Origin: an uncultured Selenomonas sp.
GTDB taxonomy: Bacteria > Bacillota > Negativicutes > Selenomonadales > Selenomonadaceae
Length of the DNA: 11,154 bases
Assembly: GCA_945494195.1 (NCBI GenBank)
Contig: CALYVJ010000030.1
Coordinates: 1 to 11,154 of the forward strand
Reading direction: 5' to 3'
This document shows positions 1 to 8,087 of the stretch, in pieces. Each line of letters opens with the position of its first letter. Position 1 is the first letter of the stretch. A program made the translations under genes and the position numbers. The notes below the pieces were generated by a model. That model was not told the origin of the DNA and ran no database searches. It saw nothing but the letters and a program-made list of their open reading frames with translations.

Positions 1-32
1 TAACCTGTGTGGCTGGCTTTTTATCCCTTATT

Positions 33-1484
33 TTATTGTATGGTCCGATAACGCTGATTTCTGCTTCGTGGTTTGTCTGGCAAAGTGAGTTCCAACTGAC
101 CAGCTTCAACCAATGGCACTATATACCGATTATAGATATACGTGAACGTACTTATATTCATGTAGTCTTTAAGTTCTGCTCTTGTACGTGGCGTTCGGCA
201 AAAATCCAACAGAGAAGCTTTTACCGATTCCGGTGTATTCTCCGCTGTATTTTCCTGTTGCTCCTGCGTGTTATAGAACGTCACGACAAATTCATTTCGA
301 CGATTTTCAAAAACAGGCTCTGGCAATCCACTGAGCTTCATCTCTCTTCGCATCGTCGGTATCCCTGAGTAACGATTTTCGGCCCGAGTCAATGCTTCGG
401 TCATCGTCGCTAAAGCAGGATTTCGGAGGTCTGGTTTAGCCACCCCCAATTGGTCTACGGTCATCCGCCCATATAAATTTCCCGGACTGTGAACCTCCAA
501 CCGATTTCGATACAAAACCACTTGTATCGGAGTCCCCTCTGTATAGATACTATAGTCTCGATGGATTACCGCATTTAGAATTGCTTCTCGGATTGCTGCT
601 ACGGGATATTCATCAATATCCCTGCGCTCGCCAGTTTGCTTATCGATGACCGTTTTGGTCTTCATATTTCGTTTGCAAAAAGCTATTGCTTCACGGACCT
701 GCTCGGCTAAGGTTCCCTCAATTCGCTTATTATCACTAAATCGAATATCGTGGTCATCCGTATCGCCAATATTCTCCCCAGGAACTACCACTGCCGTGAT
801 ACAAAGCTGCGGCATAAATCCCTGCGGATAGATTCCCATATTCATAACAGCAGCCAAAGTCGGCTTACCGTCACGCAGAATATCCATTAATTCATAGGCC
901 CGTGCATCAGTCAGTTGAGCAAACCCAGGACGCTCTGCCTTTTTTTCCTGCATGTAAGAATTCAGCATTCGTGCATCTAAATCCTCGATAAATGCCCGTT
1001 CCACAGGACGCTCGTCATCATGAAGATGTTTACGAAATGCTTCGTAACTATACAGTTCATACTCCGTCATTACCATATCGGCATCGCCCACGCGGGTGTA
1101 AGCTCCCTTTAGACGCCCTGCCCCTTTGTAATAACAAGGACGTTCTGATAACTCCAAACCGGGAATTTCTGCCGAACACACATCAAAACCGTTTACCTCC
1201 GCTACCGTAAAAACGGCCCGTACAGGCGGAACCATCTGATTACACTGTTCCACTACTTTTTTCTGCAAATCCTGCAAGTCATATACTCCCGATAACTTAA
1301 ATCCTTCTTTTTCATCTATCCCAAAAAAGAGAATACCGCCGCCATCTTGATTGGAAAAGCTAGACAATGTATCATAAAGCCGTTTGGGACAACCGCCATG
1401 AGCTGTTTTGATTTCTAAATCCTGTCTTTCTGTCTTTTTTTCTAAAATCCACTTTGTTAATTCAACAAGTTCTTCGGTTATCAT
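33..1484 (-). CDS. AlbA_2 (Schlafen-type) domain protein with Bergerat-fold ATPase-like domain; putative DNA-binding regulator
   Basis: This is a 483-residue soluble protein with no signal peptide or membrane segment. Residues about 18-135 look like the AlbA_2/Schlafen AAA_4 putative nucleic-acid-binding domain: an early ERQDLEIK segment, then SFSNQDGGGILFFGIDE, then a YTRVGDADMVM strand near the end. Residues about 295-400 resemble the HATPase_c_4 module often found behind AlbA_2: REAILNAVIHRDYS, with E300 and N304 as the N-box, followed by HSPGNL and SGIPTM glycine loops. After a Q/E/N-rich linker, the last 65 or so residues look like a winged helix. Such proteins are often annotated as transcriptional regulators or, misleadingly, as RecG-like helicases. 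No helicase motifs are visible here. The start is fixed by AAGGAGG at 1494-1500, nine bases upstream. It lies 74 bases downstream of the recombinase gene in the same orientation. The domain call is by pattern recognition; the biological role is unknown. Confidence 0.85.
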   Translation of the reverse strand: MITEELVELTKWILEKKTERQDLEIKTAHGGCPKRLYDTLSSFSNQDGGGILFFGIDEKEGFKLSGVYDLQDLQKKVVEQCNQMVPPVRAVFTVAEVNGFDVCSAEIPGLELSERPCYYKGAGRLKGAYTRVGDADMVMTEYELYSYEAFRKHLHDDERPVERAFIEDLDARMLNSYMQEKKAERPGFAQLTDARAYELMDILRDGKPTLAAVMNMGIYPQGFMPQLCITAVVVPGENIGDTDDHDIRFSDNKRIEGTLAEQVREAIAFCKRNMKTKTVIDKQTGERRDIDEYPVAAIREAILNAVIHRDYSIYTEGTPIQVVLYRNRLEVHSPGNLYGRMTVDQLGVAKPDLRNPALATMTEALTRAENRYSGIPTMRREMKLSGLPEPVFENRRNEFVVTFYNTQEQQENTAENTPESVKASLLDFCRTPRTRAELKDYMNISTFTYIYNRYIVPLVEAGQLELTLPDKPRSRNQRYRTIQ

Positions 1485-1510
1485 TTCGCTTTTCCTCCTT
1501 TTTACTTTAA

Positions 1511-1539
1511 ATAATAGCGCAATAACTAAACAAGTTCAA
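1511..1539 (-). promoter_or_regulatory. Probable sigma-A-type promoter of the AlbA_2 ATPase gene
   Basis: On the minus strand TTGAAC (1539-1534, 4/6 to consensus) is separated by exactly 17 bases from TATTAT (1516-1511, 5/6). Transcription would begin near 1504, just ahead of the AAGGAGG ribosome binding site at 1494-1500. The leader would then be only about 20 nt. It sits in the AT-rich 74-base gap behind the recombinase stop codon, so the ATPase could be expressed separately from the recombinase. Confidence 0.55.
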
Positions 1540-1558
1540 GTTTTTGTTACGTTATTTG

Positions 1559-2242
<684 letters not shown>

Positions 2243-2247
2243 TTAAC

Positions 2248-2286
2248 AAAAAACGAGCCCGCTCTCATCCTTAGAGAGCGGGCTCG
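2248..2286 (-). terminator. Rho-independent terminator of nifJ
   Basis: A perfect 13-bp GC-rich stem (2254-2266 with 2274-2286) closes a 7-base loop. On the minus strand it is followed by six T residues (2253-2248) and more AT-rich sequence. It starts 24 bases after the nifJ stop codon and should separate nifJ transcription from the downstream recombinase. Confidence 0.93.
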
Positions 2287-2309
2287 CATTTCATACGTTA
2301 CATATTGGA

Positions 2310-5300
2310 TTATTTACCAGCCAATGCTTTGTAACCCTCATAGCGGGTCTTGGCATCATTCTGGGTTTTCTCGAAGAGCGCCTCTGCTGCCTCTGGGAAG
2401 GAACGCTTGAGGTTGATGTAGCGGTTCTCACCCATGAGGAATTCCTGGAACTTGTCAAAATCCGGTTCTTTGGAGTCGAGGCTGAACGGATTCTTATCCG
2501 TACCAACGAGCTGCGGGTTGTAGCGGTAGTTTGCCCAGTAGCCGCACTCGACAGCGAGTTTTGCCTCGAGCTGGCTGCAGCCCATGCCCTTGCGGATGCC
2601 ATGGTTGATGCACGGTGCATAGGCGATGATGAGGGACGGGCCTGGATATGCCTCAGCTTCCGTGATTGCTTTGAGAAGCTGGTTCTGGTCAGCACCCATA
2701 GCGACCTGTGCCACATAAACATAGCCATAGGTACGAGCCATCATGCCGAGGTCTTTTTTCTTCGTCTTCTTACCAGCTGCGGCGAACTGAGCGATAGCTG
2801 CGGCCGGCGTAGCTTTCGATGCCTGGCCGCCCGTGTTGGAGTAAACCTCGGTATCGAATACGAATACGTTGACATCTTCGCCCGATGCCAGGACATGGTC
2901 GACACCGCCGTAGCCGATATCGTAAGCCCAGCCGTCGCCGCCGAAGATCCACTGGGAACGTTTGACGAAGTAGTCGTTGTTCTCGTAGAGCTTGTTCAGC
3001 AGTTCATCACTGCCTTTTTCTGCTTCGAGCAGAGCAGCGAGCTTATCGGCGCGCTCGCGGGTGCCATTGCCGTTGTTGAGGTTCTCGACCCAGTCGGTCA
3101 AAGCGGCCTGCAGTTCCGCGCTGCCCTTGCCAGCCTCAACGGCTGCCTTGGCATCAGCTGCCAGGCTGTCGCGGACAGATTTCGTGCCGAGGAACATGCC
3201 AAGGCCGAACTCTGCATTATCCTCGAACAGGGAGTTTGCCCAAGCCGGGCCATGACCCTTGTGGTTCTTCGTGTACGGCATAGCCGGTGCACTGCCGCCC
3301 CAGATAGAGGAGCAGCCCGTAGCGTTCGCTACCATCATGCGGTCGCCGAAGAGCTGGGTCAAAAGTTTTGCATACGGCGTCTCGCCGCAGCCAGCGCAGG
3401 CACCGGAGAACTCGAACAGCGGCTGCTCGAACTGGGAGCCAAGAACCGTTTCTTTCTTCATCGGGTTCTTCTTCGGTGCAACCTTCGCTGCATCAACGCC
3501 ATAGTCGAAGTATACCTGCTGAGCCTTGAGCTCATCATCCAGCGGCTTCATATCGAGAGCCTTGACCGGGCAGACCTGTGCACAGTTGCCACAGCCGAGG
3601 CAGTCCATCGTGGATACTGCCACCGTGAAGTTGTAGTCCTTGATGGCCTTCGTCTTCTTGGACGGGAAACCTTCCGGAGCAGCAGCCAGTTCTTCCTCTG
3701 TCGTCAGTACCGGGCGAATCGTAGCATGCGGGCAGACATAGGAGCACTTGTTGCAGCCAATGCACTTTTCCGCATCCCATACGGGAACGCTGATAGCGGT
3801 GCCGCGTTTCTCATAAGCCGTGCCGCCCAGCGGGAACGTGCCATCAGCCATTTCGCCGGCGAATTTGGATACCGGCAGCTTGTCGCCTTCCTGACGGTTC
3901 ATGACATCCTGGATTTCCGTAATGAAGGCCGGAGCGTTCTTCTTCTCTGCCGCTTCATCCTCGGCATTCGCCCAATCAGCCGGTACGTCTACGCGATGAA
4001 GGGCTTCGATCCCTTTGTCGATGGCACCGTTGTTCATATCGACAATCTTCTGGCCCTTCTTGCCGTAGGATTTAACGACAGCATCCTTGAGGTAGTCCAC
4101 AGCCGTATCGATAGGAATGATGTTTGCAATCTTGAAGAAGGCAGACTGCATAACCATGTTGAAGCGGCCGCCAAGGCCAAGTTCTTTCGCGATATCTACA
4201 GCATTTACCGTGTAGAACTCGATGTTGTTCTTGGCAATGAAACGTTTCATGTAAGCCGGCAGATGTTTGGTCAGTTCCTCATCGGACCAGGTCGTGTTCA
4301 GAAGGAACTTGCCGCCTTTCTTGAGCCCAGCCAACAGGTCATATTTGTAGACATAGGACTGCTGGGAACAGGAGATAAAGTCCGCCTTATTGATGAGATA
4401 CGGGCTCATAATCGGCTGTTTACCAAAGCGCAGATGGCTCATGGTAATACCGCCGGACTTCTTGGAGTCATAAGCAAAGTATGCCTGGGCGTACATGTCC
4501 GTCTTATCGCCGATAATCTTGATGGCGCTCTTGTTGGCACCGACCGTACCATCAGAACCGAGACCCCAGAACTTGCAAGCCGTCGTGCCTGCCGGCGTCA
4601 GGTCAACGTCGCTCATGACCGGTGCGAGGCTCGTGTTCGTAACATCGTCTTCGATACCAATGGTGAAGCCATCTTTCGGAGCGTCTTTCTTGAGTTCTTC
4701 GAATACGGCAAAAATCTGATCCGGCGTCGTATCTTTGCCGCCGAGGCCGAAACGGCCGCCGATGATAATCGGATTCATATCCGAGTTGTAGAAGGCTGCC
4801 TTGACATCGAGGTAGAGCGGCTCGCCCAGCGAACCCGGCTCTTTCGTATGGTCGAGGACAGCAACCTTCTTGACCGTCTTCGGCAAGAACTGGAAGAAGT
4901 GCTTGAGGGAGAACGGGCGATAAAGGTGAACGTTCATGAGACCGACTTTCTCGCCGTTCTGGTTGAGGTAGTCGACTGTCTCCTGGACAGCCTGGCAAAC
5001 TGAACCCATCGCGATGATGATGCGGTCAGCATCCTCGGCACCATAGTAATCGAAGAGGTGATGCTCACGTCCCCTGATTTTTGCCATGTCAGCCATAGCT
5101 TCTTCTACGAGATCCGGCAAAGCATTGTAATATTCATTGGAAGCTTCGCGGCTCTGGAAGTATACATCCGGGTTTGTTGCCGTACCGCGGATAACCGGAT
5201 GATCCGGGTTGAGGGCACGGCGGCGGAACTCTTTTACCGCATCCCAGTCGAGGATTTTGGACAGGTCATCGTAGTCTACCATCTCGATTTTCTGGATTTC

Positions 5301-5834
5301 ATGGGACGTGCGGAAGCCATCGAAGAAGTTGATGAACGGCACGCGGCCCTTGATGGCAACGAGATGGGCAACAGCAGAGAGATCCATGACCTCCTGCACG
5401 CTTGCCTCAGCCAGCATAGCGCAGCCCGTCTGGCGGGCAGCCATGACATCCTGATGGTCGCCAAAGATGTTCAGCGAGTTTGCGGCCAGTGCACGTGCCG
5501 ATACATGGAATACGCCTGGCAGCAGCTCACCAGCAACTTTATAAAGGTTCGGAATCATCAGCAGGAAGCCCTGAGATGCCGTATACGTAGTCGTCAAAGC
5601 ACCAGCCTGCAGGGAACCGTGAACGGCACCCGCTGCGCCAGCCTCGGACTGCAGCTCGATGACACGGACCGTCTGGCCAAAGAGATTCTTTTTGCCCTTG
5701 GCAGCGTCTTCATCTACATGCTCAGCCATCGGCGAAGACGGCGTGATCGGATAGATTGCCGCAACATCCGTGAAAGCATAGGAGATGTAGGCAGCTGCCT
5801 GGTTGCCGTCCATCGTTTTCATCTGTTTGCTCAT
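2310..5834 (-). CDS. nifJ: Pyruvate:ferredoxin (flavodoxin) oxidoreductase, single-chain homodimeric type
   Basis: This cytoplasmic enzyme oxidatively decarboxylates pyruvate with CoA to acetyl-CoA and CO2 and reduces ferredoxin or flavodoxin. At 1174 residues it is full length for the one-chain family. From the N-terminus: the pyruvate-binding YPITPSSP with Thr31, Glu64 and Arg114 (the same numbers as in the Desulfovibrio africanus enzyme), then the transketolase-C-like and gamma domains. A two-cluster ferredoxin domain follows (CIGCNKC from Cys691 with C701; CLGCGNC from Cys745 with C755). The C-terminal TPP domain holds proximal-cluster cysteines 813, 816, 841 and 1075, GDGWAYDIG with Asp967, and SNTGGQ with Asn1000. 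All 12 cluster cysteines are present, so it should be functional. The ATG is preceded by AGAGGGGAG about 10 bases upstream. It is a single-gene unit between its own promoter and terminator. The symbol por is also used. Confidence 0.98.
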   Translation of the reverse strand: MSKQMKTMDGNQAAAYISYAFTDVAAIYPITPSSPMAEHVDEDAAKGKKNLFGQTVRVIELQSEAGAAGAVHGSLQAGALTTTYTASQGFLLMIPNLYKVAGELLPGVFHVSARALAANSLNIFGDHQDVMAARQTGCAMLAEASVQEVMDLSAVAHLVAIKGRVPFINFFDGFRTSHEIQKIEMVDYDDLSKILDWDAVKEFRRRALNPDHPVIRGTATNPDVYFQSREASNEYYNALPDLVEEAMADMAKIRGREHHLFDYYGAEDADRIIIAMGSVCQAVQETVDYLNQNGEKVGLMNVHLYRPFSLKHFFQFLPKTVKKVAVLDHTKEPGSLGEPLYLDVKAAFYNSDMNPIIIGGRFGLGGKDTTPDQIFAVFEELKKDAPKDGFTIGIEDDVTNTSLAPVMSDVDLTPAGTTACKFWGLGSDGTVGANKSAIKIIGDKTDMYAQAYFAYDSKKSGGITMSHLRFGKQPIMSPYLINKADFISCSQQSYVYKYDLLAGLKKGGKFLLNTTWSDEELTKHLPAYMKRFIAKNNIEFYTVNAVDIAKELGLGGRFNMVMQSAFFKIANIIPIDTAVDYLKDAVVKSYGKKGQKIVDMNNGAIDKGIEALHRVDVPADWANAEDEAAEKKNAPAFITEIQDVMNRQEGDKLPVSKFAGEMADGTFPLGGTAYEKRGTAISVPVWDAEKCIGCNKCSYVCPHATIRPVLTTEEELAAAPEGFPSKKTKAIKDYNFTVAVSTMDCLGCGNCAQVCPVKALDMKPLDDELKAQQVYFDYGVDAAKVAPKKNPMKKETVLGSQFEQPLFEFSGACAGCGETPYAKLLTQLFGDRMMVANATGCSSIWGGSAPAMPYTKNHKGHGPAWANSLFEDNAEFGLGMFLGTKSVRDSLAADAKAAVEAGKGSAELQAALTDWVENLNNGNGTRERADKLAALLEAEKGSDELLNKLYENNDYFVKRSQWIFGGDGWAYDIGYGGVDHVLASGEDVNVFVFDTEVYSNTGGQASKATPAAAIAQFAAAGKKTKKKDLGMMARTYGYVYVAQVAMGADQNQLLKAITEAEAYPGPSLIIAYAPCINHGIRKGMGCSQLEAKLAVECGYWANYRYNPQLVGTDKNPFSLDSKEPDFDKFQEFLMGENRYINLKRSFPEAAEALFEKTQNDAKTRYEGYKALAGK

Positions 5835-5915
5835 GTTTTGTTTGCTCCCCTCTATGAAAATAGAATTGCAATATATAGCTAGGATAACGCGAAAACCGCG
5901 TCGTGGTCAGTAATC

Positions 5916-5939
5916 TATGTTACTGAAGATAATAACATA
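5916..5939. repeat. 7-bp inverted repeat in the nifJ leader
   Basis: TATGTTA (5916-5922) and TAACATA (5933-5939) form a perfect dyad with a 10-base spacer. A further copy of TATGTTA lies at 6004-6010, upstream of the -35 element, and TAACATT at 5968-5974 overlaps the -10 region. If transcription starts near 5965, the dyad lies in the transcribed leader and could be an RNA hairpin or a protein operator. A shorter 5-bp hairpin ACGCG/CGCGT (5887-5901) lies closer to the gene. No known regulator box was recognised with confidence. Confidence 0.4.
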
Positions 5940-5971
5940 ATAAATTTTGCGTATATCCCCACGTAAATAAC

Positions 5972-6000
5972 ATTATATATCGTAAATGGACAAATGTAAA
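5972..6000 (-). promoter_or_regulatory. Sigma-A-type promoter of nifJ
   Basis: On the minus strand TTTACA (6000-5995, 5/6) and a perfect TATAAT (5977-5972) are separated by the optimal 17 bases. The predicted start near 5965 gives a leader of about 130 nt before the nifJ ATG. The strength of the match fits a highly expressed central-metabolism gene. The surrounding 5835-6025 stretch holds no gene. Confidence 0.75.
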
Positions 6001-6025
6001 TATTATGTTACACGTTTACATATGC

Positions 6026-6056
6026 AAAAAGCCGGATGAGTTCTTCCCCATCCGGC
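6026..6056 (-). terminator. Rho-independent terminator of the amino acid permease gene
   Basis: GCCGGATG (6031-6038) pairs perfectly with CATCCGGC (6049-6056) around a 10-base loop. On the minus strand it is followed by five T residues (6030-6026). It begins 13 bases after the permease stop codon and shields the nifJ promoter from read-through. Confidence 0.88.
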
Positions 6057-6069
6057 AGATTCTTATGAT

Positions 6070-7446
6070 TCAACGATTTTCTTTGCTATGACGATAGCCA
6101 TAGGCGAAGTAAATCAAAACGCCCACAGCACTCCACACCCAGAAACGCTCCCAGGTCATGGCGGAAAGATTATACATGATATAGGCGCAGCTGGCAATGG
6201 CCAGCGTCCCCATAACATAAATGGCCGGGCAGCGGAACGGACGCTTGATATCCGGATACTTCCGGCGCATGACCATAACACCTATTGACGAAACGATAAA
6301 GGCAAAGAGCGTTCCGACGCTGCACATCTCAGCGACAACATTGATTGGCGTGAAACCACTGATGAGCATAACCGCCAATCCCACAATCACCGTGATGCGA
6401 TGTGGCGTGGCATACTTTGAATGGATCTTGCAAACGCTCTGGGGTATCAAGCCATCGCGGCTCATGGCGTAAAAGGCACGGGTCTGAGCATACATCATGA
6501 CCAGCAGTACCGTGGTGAGGCCAGCGATAGCGCCGGTACCGACCACAGCCGAACCAAACCGATACCCAAGCTCGCGGAGCACGAAGGCCACTGGCTCGGC
6601 ATTATCCAGTTCGGTATAGGAGACATTACCAGTCATAACCGCGGTTACCCCGATATACAAAAGCGTACAGATCAATAGTGAGGCGATGATGCCAGTCGGC
6701 ATATCATGGGCCGAATTCTTGGTTTCCTCCGCCGCCGTTGCAATCGAATCAACACCGAGATACGCAAAGATGATTACGGCAGCTCCAGCCGATACACCAG
6801 AAAAGCCGAAGGGCATAAAGGGTTCCCAATTGGCAGGATTCACCGTAGGCGCCGCTAGAAACAGGAAAATGAAGATTGCCAGCAGCTTGACGCCCACAAG
6901 GATCTTATTGACCGTAACGCTCTCCCGCACTCCCCGAACCAGCAGGAAGGTCAAAAAGCCCGTGATGAGTACCGCCGGCAGGTTCACAATACCGCCCTCA
7001 GCCGGTACCATCGTATACTGCGCTGGCAGGGTAATCCCCGCTGACTTCATAAGACCTACAACATAAGCCGACCAGCCACCAGCTACCGCACTTGCTCCCA
7101 CCGAATACTCCAGCACGAGGTTCCACCCTACTAACCATGCCAAAAATTCACCAACGGACGTATAGGCGTAAGCATAAGCACTGCCCGCCACGGGAATCAT
7201 GGATGCCAATTCCGAGTAAGCCATGCTGACAAAACCACAAGCAAGGCTGGCCAATAAAAAAGAAAGCATCAGTGCCGGCCCAGCGTATTTTGCCGCCGCT
7301 ACCCCCGTGAGCACAAAGATTCCCGTCCCCACGATGACACCAATACCTAAAAGCGTAACATCAAGAGCGCCCAAAGCCCGCTTCAAATGGGATTTTGACG
7401 CATCGCTTTGATACTCCGCAATACTTTTTGTGCGAAAAATTCCCAC
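6070..7446 (-). CDS. APC-superfamily amino acid permease (CAT/YfnA-like)
   Basis: This is a 458-residue polytopic inner-membrane protein with about 12 hydrophobic segments, matching the usual length of YfnA-type bacterial relatives of cationic amino acid transporters. After a short hydrophilic N-terminus, TM1 carries GIGVIVGTGIF, with the GTG (residues 40-42) substrate-binding break typical of APC transporters. SELASMIPVAGSAYAY lies at TM3 and FAYLGVDSIATAAEE at TM6, both family hallmarks. The start is taken as GTG at 7446 (product MGIFRTKSIAEY): TTGAGGAG ends seven bases upstream, and the family N-terminus begins just here. An in-frame ATG 51 codons upstream (7599) would translate through the promoter and RBS, giving an unconserved Cys-rich tail, and is rejected. 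It is a single-gene unit with its own promoter and terminator. Substrate specificity cannot be read from the sequence; import by proton symport is inferred from the family. Confidence 0.93.
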   Translation of the reverse strand: MGIFRTKSIAEYQSDASKSHLKRALGALDVTLLGIGVIVGTGIFVLTGVAAAKYAGPALMLSFLLASLACGFVSMAYSELASMIPVAGSAYAYAYTSVGEFLAWLVGWNLVLEYSVGASAVAGGWSAYVVGLMKSAGITLPAQYTMVPAEGGIVNLPAVLITGFLTFLLVRGVRESVTVNKILVGVKLLAIFIFLFLAAPTVNPANWEPFMPFGFSGVSAGAAVIIFAYLGVDSIATAAEETKNSAHDMPTGIIASLLICTLLYIGVTAVMTGNVSYTELDNAEPVAFVLRELGYRFGSAVVGTGAIAGLTTVLLVMMYAQTRAFYAMSRDGLIPQSVCKIHSKYATPHRITVIVGLAVMLISGFTPINVVAEMCSVGTLFAFIVSSIGVMVMRRKYPDIKRPFRCPAIYVMGTLAIASCAYIMYNLSAMTWERFWVWSAVGVLIYFAYGYRHSKENR

Positions 7447-7491
7447 ACAATCACTCCTCAAATTGTTTTCTCTAGATAAACATACTGTTGT

Positions 7492-7500
7492 ATTATACCA
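7492..7500 (-). promoter_or_regulatory. Extended -10 promoter of the permease gene
   Basis: On the minus strand TGGTATAAT (7500-7492) is a perfect -10 hexamer with the extended TGn element. The best -35 candidates near 7514-7520 (TTGCTT or TTTGCT) are poor, as is common for extended -10 promoters. Transcription would start near 7485, giving a leader of about 40 nt up to the GTG at 7446. This position also argues against the longer N-terminal start. Confidence 0.7.
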
Positions 7501-7630
7501 CACTAAAGGACAGAAGCAAATAGAAATTTTGTAATGCTGTAAGCAGGATTCCACTATAGCGCGTCGAATAAATAAATGCTGATCGTGACCAATAGGCAAT
7601 TATGGGGTAAAGCAAGGAGTGTGGTGACCT

Positions 7631-7912
7631 ATGATCAAGAACATGGCTATCTATGTCATCCTCAAAGTCGAGTACGGAAAAGGGCAGGAAAACGTCTACA
7701 CAAGTATCCTCAACGTATCATCCAGCAAAAGCACTGCCCAGACTTTCAAGGAACACTATGAAGAAGAATTTGCCGATGAAATTGAACATGAACACGATGG
7801 CCGCTTCGTCTCCATCCATCTGCATAAAGCCTTGATTCAATTAGATGATGAAATTATTGCACCAGATATGTTTATCCGCTTTATTGGTGACAAGAATGTA
7901 CATGACTATTGA
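7631..7912 (+). CDS. Small hypothetical protein, 93 residues
   Basis: I do not recognise this protein. It is the only plus-strand gene in the window, divergent from the permease and convergent with tRNA-Pro. AAGGAG (7614-7619) precedes the ATG by 11 bases; a second ATG at codon 5 (7643) is an alternative start. The sequence opens with a hydrophobic strand (MAIYVILKVEY) and has an acidic, His-containing middle (EEEFADEIEHEHDGR). It ends with alternating strand-like segments (FVSIHLHKALIQL, MFIRFIGDKN). There is no signal peptide, membrane helix or cysteine. The pattern suggests a small alpha/beta cytoplasmic protein. Reality as a gene is supported by the RBS, protein-like composition and a terminator that begins 11 bases after the stop. 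I saw no convincing promoter in the 184-base gap shared with the permease. Confidence 0.75.
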   Translation: MIKNMAIYVILKVEYGKGQENVYTSILNVSSSKSTAQTFKEHYEEEFADEIEHEHDGRFVSIHLHKALIQLDDEIIAPDMFIRFIGDKNVHDY

Positions 7913-7923
7913 TTATGCAGATG

Positions 7924-7954
7924 AAAAAAGACCAGCTCACTGAGCTGGTCTTTT
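7924..7954. terminator. Bidirectional terminator between the small gene and tRNA-Pro
   Basis: A 12-bp perfect stem AAAAGACCAGCT (7926-7937) with AGCTGGTCTTTT (7943-7954) closes a 5-base CACTG loop. On the plus strand the stem ends in TTTT. On the minus strand it ends in six T residues (complement of 7924-7929). It therefore can serve both the 93-residue gene to its left and the tRNA-Pro gene to its right. Confidence 0.88.
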
Positions 7955-7969
7955 GTATTGTCGTTATAA

Positions 7970-8046
<77 letters not shown>

Positions 8047-8058
8047 ACAACAGAAAAT

Positions 8059-8087
8059 ATTATAACGCAGTCTTCGGATTAACGCAA
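8059..8087 (-). promoter_or_regulatory. Probable tRNA-Pro promoter inside the 3' end of the RND gene
   Basis: On the minus strand TTGCGT (8087-8082, matching the TTG of the -35) lies 17 bases from a perfect TATAAT (8064-8059). The -10 hexamer overlaps the pump's last codon and stop codon. Transcription would start near 8052, about six bases before the mature tRNA 5' end at 8046. No terminator is seen between pump and tRNA, so read-through is also possible. Confidence 0.6.

Noticed and set aside
1..32. Possible terminator arm at the left edge (GGCTGGCTTTTT on the plus strand)
   Set aside because: It looks like one half of a hairpin followed by T residues, but the partner arm would lie outside the window, so it cannot be supported.
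33..1484. Calling the AlbA_2 protein a RecG-type helicase
   Set aside because: No Walker A/B or other helicase motifs are visible; the recognisable parts are AlbA_2 and Bergerat-fold-like segments.
2601..5003. An 800-codon open frame on the plus strand, antisense to nifJ
   Set aside because: It lies wholly inside nifJ on the opposite strand, has no RBS, and its translation is rich in R, A, V and L with no recognisable domain. It is a by-product of the codon bias of nifJ.
7513..7630. A promoter for the 93-residue gene
   Set aside because: Candidates such as TTGTAA with TATAGC have a 20-base spacer, and others match consensus poorly; none was good enough to annotate.
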